From Pseudomonas floridensis (GTDB lineage: Bacteria > Pseudomonadota > Gammaproteobacteria > Pseudomonadales > Pseudomonadaceae): a stretch of 64,000 nt of DNA. Below, in pieces: positions 50,045-58,281 of this stretch. Both the position numbers and the translations under genes were made by a program. Each line of letters starts with the position of its first letter. Within the stretch, counting starts at the first letter, position 1. The DNA lies in the NCBI RefSeq assembly GCF_002087235.1, contig NZ_MUIO01000023.1:1-64000 (forward strand), in the 5' to 3' direction. Under the pieces are notes generated by a model. It searched no databases. It was not told the origin of the DNA and saw nothing but the letters and a program-made list of their open reading frames with translations.

Positions 50045-51175
50045 ATGCCTCTCGACTTCGATACGCCGTCTTTTGTTTCCCATCCGCTGAGCCTCAATGA
50101 ACGCAAGTTGCTGGACATCCTTCGTCGTCGGGGCTCGATCACGCGAGCCACGGTTTCGATGGAAATGGACCTGGCGCAGCAGTCGGTGCACCGGCTGATC
50201 GAGGAGTTGATCGGTCGCGGACTGCTGCGCAGCGGCGAACGGGTGAAAAACGGACGGGGTCAGCCCAGCCCCCGTATCGAACTGGTCAACGAGGCGGTCT
50301 ATGCCATCGGTGTGTCGATCAACACCGACTCCGCTGTGGTCTGCGTCGCCGATCTTGGCTGCAATGTGCTGGAGCAAGTGACGTTGCGCACGCCGCCGCT
50401 GAGCCGTAGCAGCACACTGGATGCCCTGCACAAAACCATCGAGCGCATGTTGCAGCGCAATCACATCCAGCCCGAGCGCGTGATCGGCATGGGGTTCGCC
50501 ATCGCCGGGTTCTTTCTTCAGGATCGTCAGATCAATGCGCCAGAACCCCTGCGTGACTGGTCGCTGATGGATTTGCAGCCAGTGCTGGAGGCACGCTTCG
50601 GCATGCCGGTCTGGCTGGAAAACAACGCCACCACCGCAGCCATTGGGGAAAGCCTGGTAGGCGTGGGCGCCTGGGCGAGCAACTTCATTTACCTGTCGTT
50701 CAATTTCGGGTTTGGCGCAGGCGTGGTCATCAATGGCAAACCGTACTTTGGCAGCCACGGCAACGCAGGCGAGATCACGTTGTACAACGACCAGGAAGCG
50801 GCCGATCGACCGGCGCTTCGCTACCTGATCGATGAACTGCATCAGCATGGCGTGCAGGTCGACTCCATCGAAGACCTGCGCATACGCTTCGATCCCGACT
50901 GGCCGGGCGTCGACACCTGGCTGGCGCGGACCCAGCCGACCCTGGACCGGCTGGTCAACGCGTTGGCCGGGCTGTTCGATCCGCAGGCCGTGGTGTTCGG
51001 CGGACAACTGCCCGTGGCGCTGGGGCGACGTCTGATTGCCGCGACGAGTTTCTGGGGCACCCATCGCTATCAGGCACCGCCGCCGCGTCCGCAGTTGCTG
51101 CTCAGTGAAACCAATGGCGATGCCGCGGCCATCGGTGCGGCGCTGGTGCCGCTCAAAGAACGTTTCTTCGTCTGA
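50045..51175 (+). CDS. ROK-family transcriptional regulator
   Basis: 376 aa from ATG 50045 (GTG 50030 is an equally possible start; neither has a clear ribosome site). An N-terminal winged helix (about residues 15-60, LLDILRRRGSITRATVSMEM) is followed by a sugar-kinase-like ROK body with AENNATTAAIGESL-like (LENNATTAAIGESLVG) and GNAGEI motifs. The zinc-binding cysteine cluster usual after GEIGH (CxCGxxGCxE) is missing. Relatives sense sugars or sugar phosphates. It is divergent from ugpB and convergent with the receptor gene, so it is the likely regulator of both. Confidence 0.88.
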   Translation: MPLDFDTPSFVSHPLSLNERKLLDILRRRGSITRATVSMEMDLAQQSVHRLIEELIGRGLLRSGERVKNGRGQPSPRIELVNEAVYAIGVSINTDSAVVCVADLGCNVLEQVTLRTPPLSRSSTLDALHKTIERMLQRNHIQPERVIGMGFAIAGFFLQDRQINAPEPLRDWSLMDLQPVLEARFGMPVWLENNATTAAIGESLVGVGAWASNFIYLSFNFGFGAGVVINGKPYFGSHGNAGEITLYNDQEAADRPALRYLIDELHQHGVQVDSIEDLRIRFDPDWPGVDTWLARTQPTLDRLVNALAGLFDPQAVVFGGQLPVALGRRLIAATSFWGTHRYQAPPPRPQLLLSETNGDAAAIGAALVPLKERFFV

Positions 51176-51187
51176 GTGCCGACCGGC

Positions 51188-53476
51188 TCAGAGCTTGACC
51201 CCCAGCGTCACGAACGCACTGCGCGGTGTGCCGACCTGCAGAATCTGCAGATTACCCAGCGGATCGCTAGCGGCGCTGGCATCGGTGTTGAGCGTGGAGA
51301 TATAGCGCTTGTCGAGCAGGTTGACCATGTTCAACGACACGGTCGTGTCCTTCACCGCACCCAGCTTGCCGAAGTCATAACCCAGGTTGGCGTTCGCCAT
51401 CCAGTAGCCGCCGACGCTTGAGTCATTGGTGTAGGTGTAATAGCGCTTGCCGAGGTAGTTGCCTTGCAGCCCGGCGTTCCAGTGCTGCCAGTTCCAGTCC
51501 AGGTTGCTGGAGTACATCAGCTTCGGCGTGTCGACGACGGTCTTGCCTTTGACCGCTACCGTGTTGCCGCCGCTGACATAGTCGTCATCGTAGGTGCTGT
51601 GGTTGTAAGACAGCGAGTTGGACCAGCGCCAGTGCTCGTCGGGCGTCAGACCGAACGACAATTCCAGGCCCCGGCTCGTGACCGAACCGACGTTGGCCAC
51701 ACCGTTCTGGCAGATCACGATGCCAGTGCAATTGGTGATGGCCACCAGACGGTTATCGAACCTTGTGCTGTAGACCGCCGCCGAGGCCGAGTACAGCGGG
51801 GTGCTGCGCCGCACGCCCAGCTCAACCGTTTTGGACGTTTCCGGTTTGAGGTCCCTGAAGCCGTTCTGGGCATCGACTGCAGCCTGCGTCGTGAAGAACG
51901 GACTGTAACCACCGCTCGGAAACGCCGCCATGTTCTCCGAATACGAACTGAAGACTTCGTCTTCATCGTCCAGCTTGTAGGTCGCGCCGATCTGCGGCAG
52001 GAATCGGTCCCGCGCTTCCAGTGAGCCACTGGCGTAACCACCTCCTTTGCCCTTGGCGGTGGACGTGGTCACGGTATTTTTCGCGCCGAACTCGAGCTTC
52101 AAGCGATCGTCGAGCAGGGTGTAGGTGTCGCGCAGATAAAACTGTCGCGTCAGGTCGTTGTAGTCCTGATCCAGCACCGTGGCCGCCAGCGGCAGGCCAT
52201 TGGTCTTGACGATGTGGTTTTGCGGCGTGGCATTGGTGGTGTCGAACAGATAGCGGGCGATGTCGTTCTTGTTCGACTGAATCCAGAACCCGCCCTGAAT
52301 TTCATGCTGACCCAGGTAATAGGTGAGCGAGGTCTGGAAACCTGTGCGGTCAATGCCGTACACGGTGCTGCGGATTGAGTTGCCGGGTACGGTCGTCGTG
52401 CCGCTGGTGAAGATGAACGGGTAGTACGAGTTGCCCCGGCCCGAGTCGTGGTGGTGATAGACCGTGGCGTCCAGCACAAGATCATCGCTCAGGGAGAAGT
52501 TGCCGTTGAGGATGTCCAGTTCGTCATCGCGCAGGCTGCTGGCGTTGTAGGTGGCGTCGGCCGCGCTGGTCACGCCACCGGTATAGATGCCGTTGGCGGC
52601 GTTGACCGCTCGGGTCCAGTCCGGCGTGTAGTAGCTCCAGTCGTAACCCAGACGCTGAATGATGCTCTTCGAAAGCGATGGCAGGTTGGCCTCGTCGTGC
52701 GAAGACGTGCTGTGGAAGAAGCTGATCCGGTTGTCGCCGAAGTTGTAATTGACCTTGGCATTCACGGCGTCGGATTGCTGGGGATTGTTGTGGCCTTTCC
52801 AGGCATCGGCATCGTATTTCTCGCCCGAGACATACGCGGACAGGCCATTGTATTCACCGGTGTCGACGCGGATGAATTCACGCCGCGTGTCGTAGCTGCC
52901 CAAGGTTTGCGACAGTCTCGCGCCGAACGCCTTGTCCGGGTCGGCGGTGGTGAACTGGATGGTGCCGCCCAGATCACTGTTCGAGGCAGTGCCCAGCGAG
53001 CCGATGCCTGGCGCCACTTCGCTGGCCTTGATGTTCTCGGCAATGATCGCCCGGGTGATGCTCAGGCCGTTGAAGTTGCCGAAGCTCATGTTGCCAAGTG
53101 TGACGCCATCCAGTGTGTAGCCCAGGTGATGCATGTCAAAGCCGCGCAGGCTGATGCGCTGGCTGCCTTCTTCACGCCCAAGCGGGTCGCCGGACTGAAA
53201 GTTGACGCCGGGCAGACGCTGCAACACTTTCAGCGGGCTGGTGCCGGCCGAGTAAGCCTCGACATCCTTCTGCGTAACACGCTGTACCTGGCGCGTTTCA
53301 CCCTGTCCGATGACCGATACCGTGCCCAGCGTCGTCGCGGCCTCGTCGGCCGACATTGCAGGTGTCTCTTCGGCCTGACTTGGTGGACTGAACAGGCACG
53401 CTGAGTTCAGCGAGATCAGCAGCGCCAGACGAGTGACCGGGAAGCTGCGGGAGCGCGCTATCGAACAATTGTTCAT
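51188..53476 (-). CDS. TonB-dependent outer-membrane receptor
   Basis: 762 aa from ATG 53476 (AGGAAA upstream). A signal peptide of about 33 residues ends near PSQA. A TonB-box-like TLGTVSVIGQ comes next, then the plug (VLQRLPGVNF, ISLRGFD, SDLGGTIQF) and a large beta-barrel. The C-terminal strand is SAFVTLGVKL. No FecA-type signalling extension is present. The ligand is unknown; the context (ROK gene, ugp operon and a shared repeat) suggests a sugar-phosphodiester-like nutrient rather than an iron chelator. Its start is 144 bases from the centre of the repeat at 53608-53632. Confidence 0.88.
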   Translation of the reverse strand: MNNCSIARSRSFPVTRLALLISLNSACLFSPPSQAEETPAMSADEAATTLGTVSVIGQGETRQVQRVTQKDVEAYSAGTSPLKVLQRLPGVNFQSGDPLGREEGSQRISLRGFDMHHLGYTLDGVTLGNMSFGNFNGLSITRAIIAENIKASEVAPGIGSLGTASNSDLGGTIQFTTADPDKAFGARLSQTLGSYDTRREFIRVDTGEYNGLSAYVSGEKYDADAWKGHNNPQQSDAVNAKVNYNFGDNRISFFHSTSSHDEANLPSLSKSIIQRLGYDWSYYTPDWTRAVNAANGIYTGGVTSAADATYNASSLRDDELDILNGNFSLSDDLVLDATVYHHHDSGRGNSYYPFIFTSGTTTVPGNSIRSTVYGIDRTGFQTSLTYYLGQHEIQGGFWIQSNKNDIARYLFDTTNATPQNHIVKTNGLPLAATVLDQDYNDLTRQFYLRDTYTLLDDRLKLEFGAKNTVTTSTAKGKGGGYASGSLEARDRFLPQIGATYKLDDEDEVFSSYSENMAAFPSGGYSPFFTTQAAVDAQNGFRDLKPETSKTVELGVRRSTPLYSASAAVYSTRFDNRLVAITNCTGIVICQNGVANVGSVTSRGLELSFGLTPDEHWRWSNSLSYNHSTYDDDYVSGGNTVAVKGKTVVDTPKLMYSSNLDWNWQHWNAGLQGNYLGKRYYTYTNDSSVGGYWMANANLGYDFGKLGAVKDTTVSLNMVNLLDKRYISTLNTDASAASDPLGNLQILQVGTPRSAFVTLGVKL

Positions 53477-53546
53477 GACAGTTTTCCTGAGCATCAAGCG
53501 TTGAGGCGCTGGGTGGAGCAGGTTCCGCATGGGGATGAACACGGCT

Positions 53547-53602
53547 TGCCAGCGAAAAAAGAACGGCCCCGGCGCGTGATGGCAGGGGCCGTTCGACTGG
53601 CA
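53547..53602 (-). terminator. hairpin-terminator between the repeat and the receptor start
   Basis: Read on the minus strand, a 10-bp stem (GAACGGCCCC with GGGGCCGTTC, 53594-53561) is followed by TTTTTT. An outer TGCCAG/CTGGCA pair (53597-53602 with 53547-53552) can extend it by spanning the T run. Either it ends the methyltransferase transcript or it is an attenuator in the receptor leader. Confidence 0.78.
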
Positions 53603-53607
53603 GCGAT

Positions 53608-53632
53608 ATTAATACTCTCGATGTGTATTAAT
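53608..53632. promoter_or_regulatory. operator-like perfect inverted repeat upstream of the TonB receptor
   Basis: ATTAATAC, nine bases, GTATTAAT: a perfect 8-bp repeat in an AT-rich patch within GC-rich DNA. Its twin lies upstream of ugpB (49906-49930). It is the candidate binding site for the ROK regulator. Confidence 0.65.
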
Positions 53633-53680
53633 TATGACCGTAGGCGTTGCGCCTCGACCTTTCTGTTCATGCGGAGATTG

Positions 53681-54493
53681 TCATAGCCTGACCCAGGCAG
53701 TGATCTGGGTCGGCCCCAGGATTTGTGCGCTCTTGGCCACGGCCTCGGCTTTCAGTCGGTCTTCGAATGTGTTCAGGTCCACCGAGTCGGCGGTAACCCG
53801 TCCGATGCTGATCAGGTGTGGATACACGGATTTCAATGTTTCCGCGGCCCAGTGATAAAAGAATGAGTGCTCTCCGCCGCCAATGTGTCGCTGGCAGAAG
53901 AGTTCTGGGTGCGGCAGACCGGCGGCTGCAAAGTGCTTGATCATGTTCACCGGCGAGTCCCGACTGGTGTCGTCCGTATTGAACGCCGCGACGATCAGAT
54001 GGCCCATATCGATGAGCATGGGGATGGGCGGATAGGATTCCATCGGCGGACCCGACATCAAAACCTCATGAAGCGCTAGCCTGCCGCCCGGCTTGATGTG
54101 GCTGGCCGCCTGACGCAGGAAGGAAACCGGGTCGTGCTGATGGATCATCACGTAGCGTCCCACCACGCAGTCAAAAGGCGACGTGTGCTGGAAGTCTCCG
54201 ATGTCACACACCTCAAACCTGACGTTTTTCAGGCCCGCTTCCGAGGCGCGAAAGGTTGCCAGCTCGATGGCTTCCGGACTGCGATCAATGCCTGTGACAC
54301 TGCCCTTGGGGCCGACGATTCTGGCCGCCAGCATCGCGACATCGCCTGCACCGCTGCCGAGATCCAGAACATGCATGCCTTGCGCAAGGCCGCTGTCCAG
54401 CAGCAACCGGGTGGTGATGGGTGACAGAATGCTTGCCTGGAATTTCAGGCGCTCCAGTTCTGCTGACGAATGACCCAACAGATAGTCGTTCAT
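53681..54493 (-). CDS. class I SAM-dependent methyltransferase
   Basis: 270 aa. SAM-binding motif I is LDLGSGAGD (about residues 43-51), followed by the acidic TGID of strand 2 and VCDIGDF. The HEVLMSGP segment resembles UbiE/small-molecule type enzymes. The start at ATG 54493 with GGAGG upstream replaces an open frame ten codons longer. The substrate is unknown. It lies upstream of the TonB receptor in the same direction, but the hairpin between them argues for separate transcripts. The 290 bases up to the SDR gene hold only a 7-bp inverted repeat (GCCGACA/TGTCGGC, 54609-54634). Confidence 0.82.
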   Translation of the reverse strand: MNDYLLGHSSAELERLKFQASILSPITTRLLLDSGLAQGMHVLDLGSGAGDVAMLAARIVGPKGSVTGIDRSPEAIELATFRASEAGLKNVRFEVCDIGDFQHTSPFDCVVGRYVMIHQHDPVSFLRQAASHIKPGGRLALHEVLMSGPPMESYPPIPMLIDMGHLIVAAFNTDDTSRDSPVNMIKHFAAAGLPHPELFCQRHIGGGEHSFFYHWAAETLKSVYPHLISIGRVTADSVDLNTFEDRLKAEAVAKSAQILGPTQITAWVRL

Positions 54494-54783
54494 GCGAGGA
54501 ACCTCCGGCTGGTAAAAAAACACGGGTCTGATTCACTGCCTGCGCTGCCGCAGCTCGCCTTGTTTTAGCACCAACCGCTGAGCCCCTTGATTAAGAAAAC
54601 GCCATGTGGCCGACACTCGTTGATTCATGTCGGCGACGTATAGGGTTCAACGTGATCGAGATAGAGCGGCGGCTGCATGGCGCCTGCCATTTCAGTTGAT
54701 CAACGATGCCGGTCCGATTCCTGGCGCGCAGGGTGTGCGCCGACTAGTGTTGTCGGGGCTGTTTCTTTGCATGGAGACGCATC

Positions 54784-55518
54784 ATGAAAGACAAACGAGT
54801 CCTCATCACGGCGGCGGGGCAGGGCATTGGACTGGCCAGCGCCAAGGCGTTCGCGAATGCAGGCGCCAAGGTCATCGCAACGGATATCGACCTGCATAAT
54901 CTGCAAGGTATCGAAGGGCTGGAAGCGCTGAAACTGGACGTGAGGTCGGCGCAGGAAATCCGGCTCGCCAGTGAACGCATCGGCCCGGTGGACGTGCTGT
55001 TCAACTGCGCGGGCTATGTGCACGCCGGGACCCTTCTGGAATGCGACGAGGCTGCATGGCAGCGCTCCATGGATATCAACGTCACTGCCATGTACCGCAT
55101 GATTCAGGCGTTTCTGCCCGGCATGCTTGCCGGAGGCGGCGGTTCGATCATCAACATGTCTTCCGTGGCTTCAAGCATCAAAGGTGTGCCCAACCGCTTT
55201 GCCTACAGCGCGACCAAGGCGGCTGTCATCGGGCTGACCAAGTCGGTCGCTGCAGATTTCATTGGGCAGGGCATACGGTGCAATGCTATTTGTCCGGGCA
55301 CTGTGGATTCCCCCTCGCTGCGGATGCGCATCGCGGCCCAGGCCGAACAACAGGGCGTGTCCGAAGCGCAGGTTTATCAGCAGTTCGTTGCCCGTCAGCC
55401 AATGGGTCGCCTCGGCAGCGTCGAAGAGATCGCGCAACTGGTCCTCTATCTGGGCTCTGATGCGTCCTCGTACACCTCGGGCGCGGTGCACGTCATTGAT
55501 GGCGGCATGAGTGTCTGA
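54784..55518 (+). CDS. short-chain dehydrogenase/reductase, probable 2-keto-3-deoxy-L-fuconate-type dehydrogenase
   Basis: 244 aa classical SDR. Cofactor motif TAAGQGIG (about 9-16), an Asp after strand 2 (ATDID) indicating NAD, NCAG, catalytic Ser in NMSSVAS, and YSATK. By eye it is strikingly like mammalian BDH2/DHRS6 and bacterial dehydrogenases that oxidise 2-keto-3-deoxy-L-fuconate or -rhamnonate. The next gene, 39 bases on, is an FAH-fold hydrolase, the partner expected for the following step. GGAG precedes the ATG. Exact sugar not determined. Confidence 0.82.
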   Translation: MKDKRVLITAAGQGIGLASAKAFANAGAKVIATDIDLHNLQGIEGLEALKLDVRSAQEIRLASERIGPVDVLFNCAGYVHAGTLLECDEAAWQRSMDINVTAMYRMIQAFLPGMLAGGGGSIINMSSVASSIKGVPNRFAYSATKAAVIGLTKSVAADFIGQGIRCNAICPGTVDSPSLRMRIAAQAEQQGVSEAQVYQQFVARQPMGRLGSVEEIAQLVLYLGSDASSYTSGAVHVIDGGMSV

Positions 55519-55557
55519 ACCCCGTTTTGCATGTTCGACAGATAACAGGAGAACTTG

Positions 55558-56406
55558 ATGAAACTGCTACGTTACGGAGACAAAGGCGCGGAGAAACCCG
55601 GCCTGCTTGACGCCGACAACCAGATTCGTGACCTGTCCGGCCATGTCAAAGACATTGCGGGCGAGGTGCTGACGCCGGCCGGTCTCGCCGCTCTTGCAAC
55701 GATCAATCCGGTGAGCCTGCCATTGGTGACAGGTCAGCCACGCATCGGCGCCTGCGTCGGGCAGGTGGGGAAATTCATCTGCATCGGTCTGAATTATGCC
55801 GACCATGCGGCCGAGTCCAACATGGAAGTGCACAAGGAGCCGGTGATCTTCAACAAGTGGACCAGCGCCATCTGCGGGCCGAATGACAACGTCGAAATTC
55901 CCCGAGGTTCGGTCAAGACCGATTGGGAGGTGGAGTTGGGCGTGGTGATCGGCAAGGGCGGGCGTTACATCGACGAAGCCAATGCCATGGAGCACGTGGC
56001 CGGTTATTGCGTGATCAACGATGTGTCCGAGCGCGAATGGCAATTGGAACGCGGCGGCACTTGGGACAAGGGCAAGGGCTTCGATACGTTTGGGCCGCTT
56101 GGTCCTTGGCTAGTGACCCGTGACGAGGTTTCCGATCCTCACTCACTGGACCTGTGGCTGGAAGTCGACGGTCATCGTTATCAGAACGGCAACACCCGAA
56201 CCCTGGTGTTCACCGTGCCACAATTGATCGCCTACCTGAGCCGCTGCATGAGCCTGCAACCGGGCGATGTCATCTCCACCGGCACACCGCTGGGCGTAGG
56301 CCTGGGTGTGAAACCCGAGCCGGTTTTCCTGCGCGCCGGCCAGCGCATTCGTCTGGGGATCACTGGCCTGGGCGAGCAGAATCAACTGACCGTGCAGGCC
56401 GACTGA
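55558..56406 (+). CDS. fumarylacetoacetate hydrolase-family protein, probable 2,4-diketo-3-deoxy-sugar-acid hydrolase
   Basis: 282 aa. FAH fold with IGLNYADHA, the metal-binding DWEVELGVVIG (E-x-E), NDVSEREWQ, GKGFDTFGPLGPW and STGTPLGVG. Relatives include ureidoglycolate lyase-like annotations and 2,4-diketo-3-deoxy-L-fuconate hydrolase, which gives pyruvate and lactate. The pairing with a BDH2-like SDR favours the latter. The start is ATG 55558 (AGGAG upstream), one codon after a TTG. Confidence 0.84.
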   Translation: MKLLRYGDKGAEKPGLLDADNQIRDLSGHVKDIAGEVLTPAGLAALATINPVSLPLVTGQPRIGACVGQVGKFICIGLNYADHAAESNMEVHKEPVIFNKWTSAICGPNDNVEIPRGSVKTDWEVELGVVIGKGGRYIDEANAMEHVAGYCVINDVSEREWQLERGGTWDKGKGFDTFGPLGPWLVTRDEVSDPHSLDLWLEVDGHRYQNGNTRTLVFTVPQLIAYLSRCMSLQPGDVISTGTPLGVGLGVKPEPVFLRAGQRIRLGITGLGEQNQLTVQAD

Positions 56407-56423
56407 TTGCGGCCGGGGCGCTA

Positions 56424-56660
56424 TTCGCGGACAAGCCCGCTCCCGCGGGTAGAGCCGTGATATGTGGGAGCCAACTCGTCCGCGAAAGGGCCGTCCGGCT
56501 GGTGAAGTATCAGCGGCTGAACTGCAGCCTTCGCGGACAAGTCCGCTCCCGCGGGTAGAGCTGTGATATGTGGGAGCCAACTCGTCCGCGAAAGGGCCGT
56601 GCGGCTGGTGAGACATCAGCGACTGAATTGCAGCCTTCGCGGACAAGTCCGTTCCCACGG
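56424..56660. repeat. tandem REP array, 106-bp period, two full units and a partial third
   Basis: TTCGCGGACAAG(C/T)CCGCTCCC recurs at 56424, 56530 and 56636, exactly 106 bases apart. Each full unit ends its first half with GGGAGCCAACTCGTCCGCGAA, making a long imperfect palindrome (unit 1: 56424-56486), then a 40-base spacer. This is a Pseudomonas-type REP/BIME. It fills the 298 bases between convergent FAH and hydrolase genes; no gene is seen in it. Confidence 0.9.
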
Positions 56661-56704
56661 TTCTTGTTTCTGTCAGGCAGTGCGGTGTCAGAGGTGTATG
56701 GACA

Positions 56705-57523
56705 TCAGCCAGCCAAAAACGCCAGCAGGTCTTCATTGAGCTGCGGCCCGTGGGTGACCGCAAAGCCATGCGGCGCGCCTGGGTAGACCTTCAGTTCGGC
56801 ACTTTCGATCATCTGCGCCGCCAGCTTGCCGGTCGCTTCGAATGGCACGATCTGGTCGCCGTCGCCGTGAATGACCAGCGTCGGCACGTCGATTTTTGCC
56901 ATGTCGGGACGGAAGTCGGTTTCCGAGAATGCAGTCACGCAGTCAACGGTGCCCTTGAGCGACGCCAGCAGCGCCATGTTCAGCGTTTGAGTCAGCACGC
57001 CTTCAGAAACCGTCTGGCCTTGATTGGTGCCATAGAAGGGCGTGGCGAAGTCGGCGATGAATTGCGCACGGTCTTTCAGAAGCCCCGCCTTGATGCCATC
57101 GAACACGGATTTTTCGACGCCCTGCAGGTGGTCGTCGCTTTTGATGAAGTACGGAGTGACTGCGCCCAGTAGCGCGAGTTTGGCCACGCGCTCGGTGCCG
57201 TGACGGGCGATGTAGCGGGTCACATCGCCGCCGCCCATGGAAAAGCCCACCAGCGTTACGTCGCGTAGATCCAGGTGTTCGATCAGCGCGGCGATGTCAT
57301 CGGCGAAGGTGTCGTAGTCATAACCGGTCCACGGCTGGCTTGAGCGGCCAAAACCACGACGGTCGAAGGCGATGGTGCGATAGCCGCGGCTGCTCAAGTA
57401 TTCCATCTGGTATTCCCACATGTCCGCGTCCAGCGGCCAGCCGTGGCTGAAGAGGACCGGCTTGCCCGTTCCCCAGTCCTTGAAATAGATCTCGGTGCCA
57501 TCTTGCGTCGTAAAAGTGCTCAT
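56705..57523 (-). CDS. alpha/beta hydrolase (non-haem chloroperoxidase / arylesterase type)
   Basis: 272 aa, cytoplasmic. Oxyanion region SHGWP (26-30), nucleophile elbow GFSMGGG with Ser95, acid in HGDGDQIVP and the catalytic His in PHGFAVTH. Members cleave esters and can form peracids, the source of the chloroperoxidase name. AGAGGA precedes the ATG. The 202 bases to the divergent DoxX gene hold nothing I recognise. Confidence 0.87.
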   Translation of the reverse strand: MSTFTTQDGTEIYFKDWGTGKPVLFSHGWPLDADMWEYQMEYLSSRGYRTIAFDRRGFGRSSQPWTGYDYDTFADDIAALIEHLDLRDVTLVGFSMGGGDVTRYIARHGTERVAKLALLGAVTPYFIKSDDHLQGVEKSVFDGIKAGLLKDRAQFIADFATPFYGTNQGQTVSEGVLTQTLNMALLASLKGTVDCVTAFSETDFRPDMAKIDVPTLVIHGDGDQIVPFEATGKLAAQMIESAELKVYPGAPHGFAVTHGPQLNEDLLAFLAG

Positions 57524-57725
57524 GCAGGTTCCTCTGATAGGGGGTGATCGGACAGGCGCAGCCGTTCAGGCATGCCACAGCAGTATTGACCTGAGCCACG
57601 CGCAGTAATTGCGTCTATGTGCTCTTCTGATGCGCCGGGTGAACTCGGCACACCCAGACAATTTCCGCCCATCGACTCACCGCATAATTACGCCAACGCC
57701 CCGCCTGCCCGAGAGATCCTAGACC

Positions 57726-58157
57726 ATGTTGCCGAGCCCATCGCACCTTCAGTCCGACGTTGCATCGAAACGTGTTCAGACCCTTTCGGGCTGGGGGCTG
57801 CTGTTCATGCGGGTCAGCGTTTCGCTGTTGTTACTGCACGTGCACGGCCTGCCGAAACTGATGCATTGGAGCGAAGAGGTGCAGCGCATCGAGGATCCGT
57901 TCGGTCTGGGTGGCACGCTGACGCTGGCACTGGCGGTGTTCGCCGAAGTGATCTGTCCGGTGCTGCTGATACTGGGCATCTGGTCGCGGCTGGCCTGTTT
58001 GCCGGTTCTGGCTGTGTTGGCCGTGGCGGTGCTGTTCATTCATCCTGAATGGTCGGTGGAGCAGGGGCAGTTCGCCTGGCTGTTGATCATTCTGTTCCTG
58101 GGGCTGGCGCTGACCGGTCCGGGACCGTTGGTCATCGCCCGTGCATTCCGTGGTTGA
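57726..58157 (+). CDS. DoxX-family membrane protein
   Basis: 143 aa with four predicted membrane helices (about 25-45, 68-88, 93-110 and 118-138). The LLLHVHGLPKLMHW stretch after helix 1 and the acidic FAEVICPVLLILG helix are typical of DoxX. Members are linked to redox or thiol stress and quinone chemistry, but no firm activity can be given. It stands alone between a hydrolase and the channel gene. Confidence 0.8.
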   Translation: MLPSPSHLQSDVASKRVQTLSGWGLLFMRVSVSLLLLHVHGLPKLMHWSEEVQRIEDPFGLGGTLTLALAVFAEVICPVLLILGIWSRLACLPVLAVLAVAVLFIHPEWSVEQGQFAWLLIILFLGLALTGPGPLVIARAFRG

Positions 58158-58281
58158 GCGGCACACTGCCATCTGACACATCAGCTCATCTATTTCACCC
58201 TGCAAAACCGAACTTGCCACGCAAACGGGAATCAGTTCCTTGGGGTTCAAGCCCTGCCTGTCCATTGAAGGAGGAAACTGC

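Noticed and set aside
54609..54634. The inverted repeat GCCGACA-N12-TGTCGGC between the methyltransferase and SDR genes as an operator or terminator.
   Set aside because: Seven base pairs with a long spacer, no T tract and no second copy; too little to support a call.
56143..56786. Small open frames over the REP array.
   Set aside because: They arise from the GC-rich repeat itself and repeat the same peptide in step with the 106-base period.
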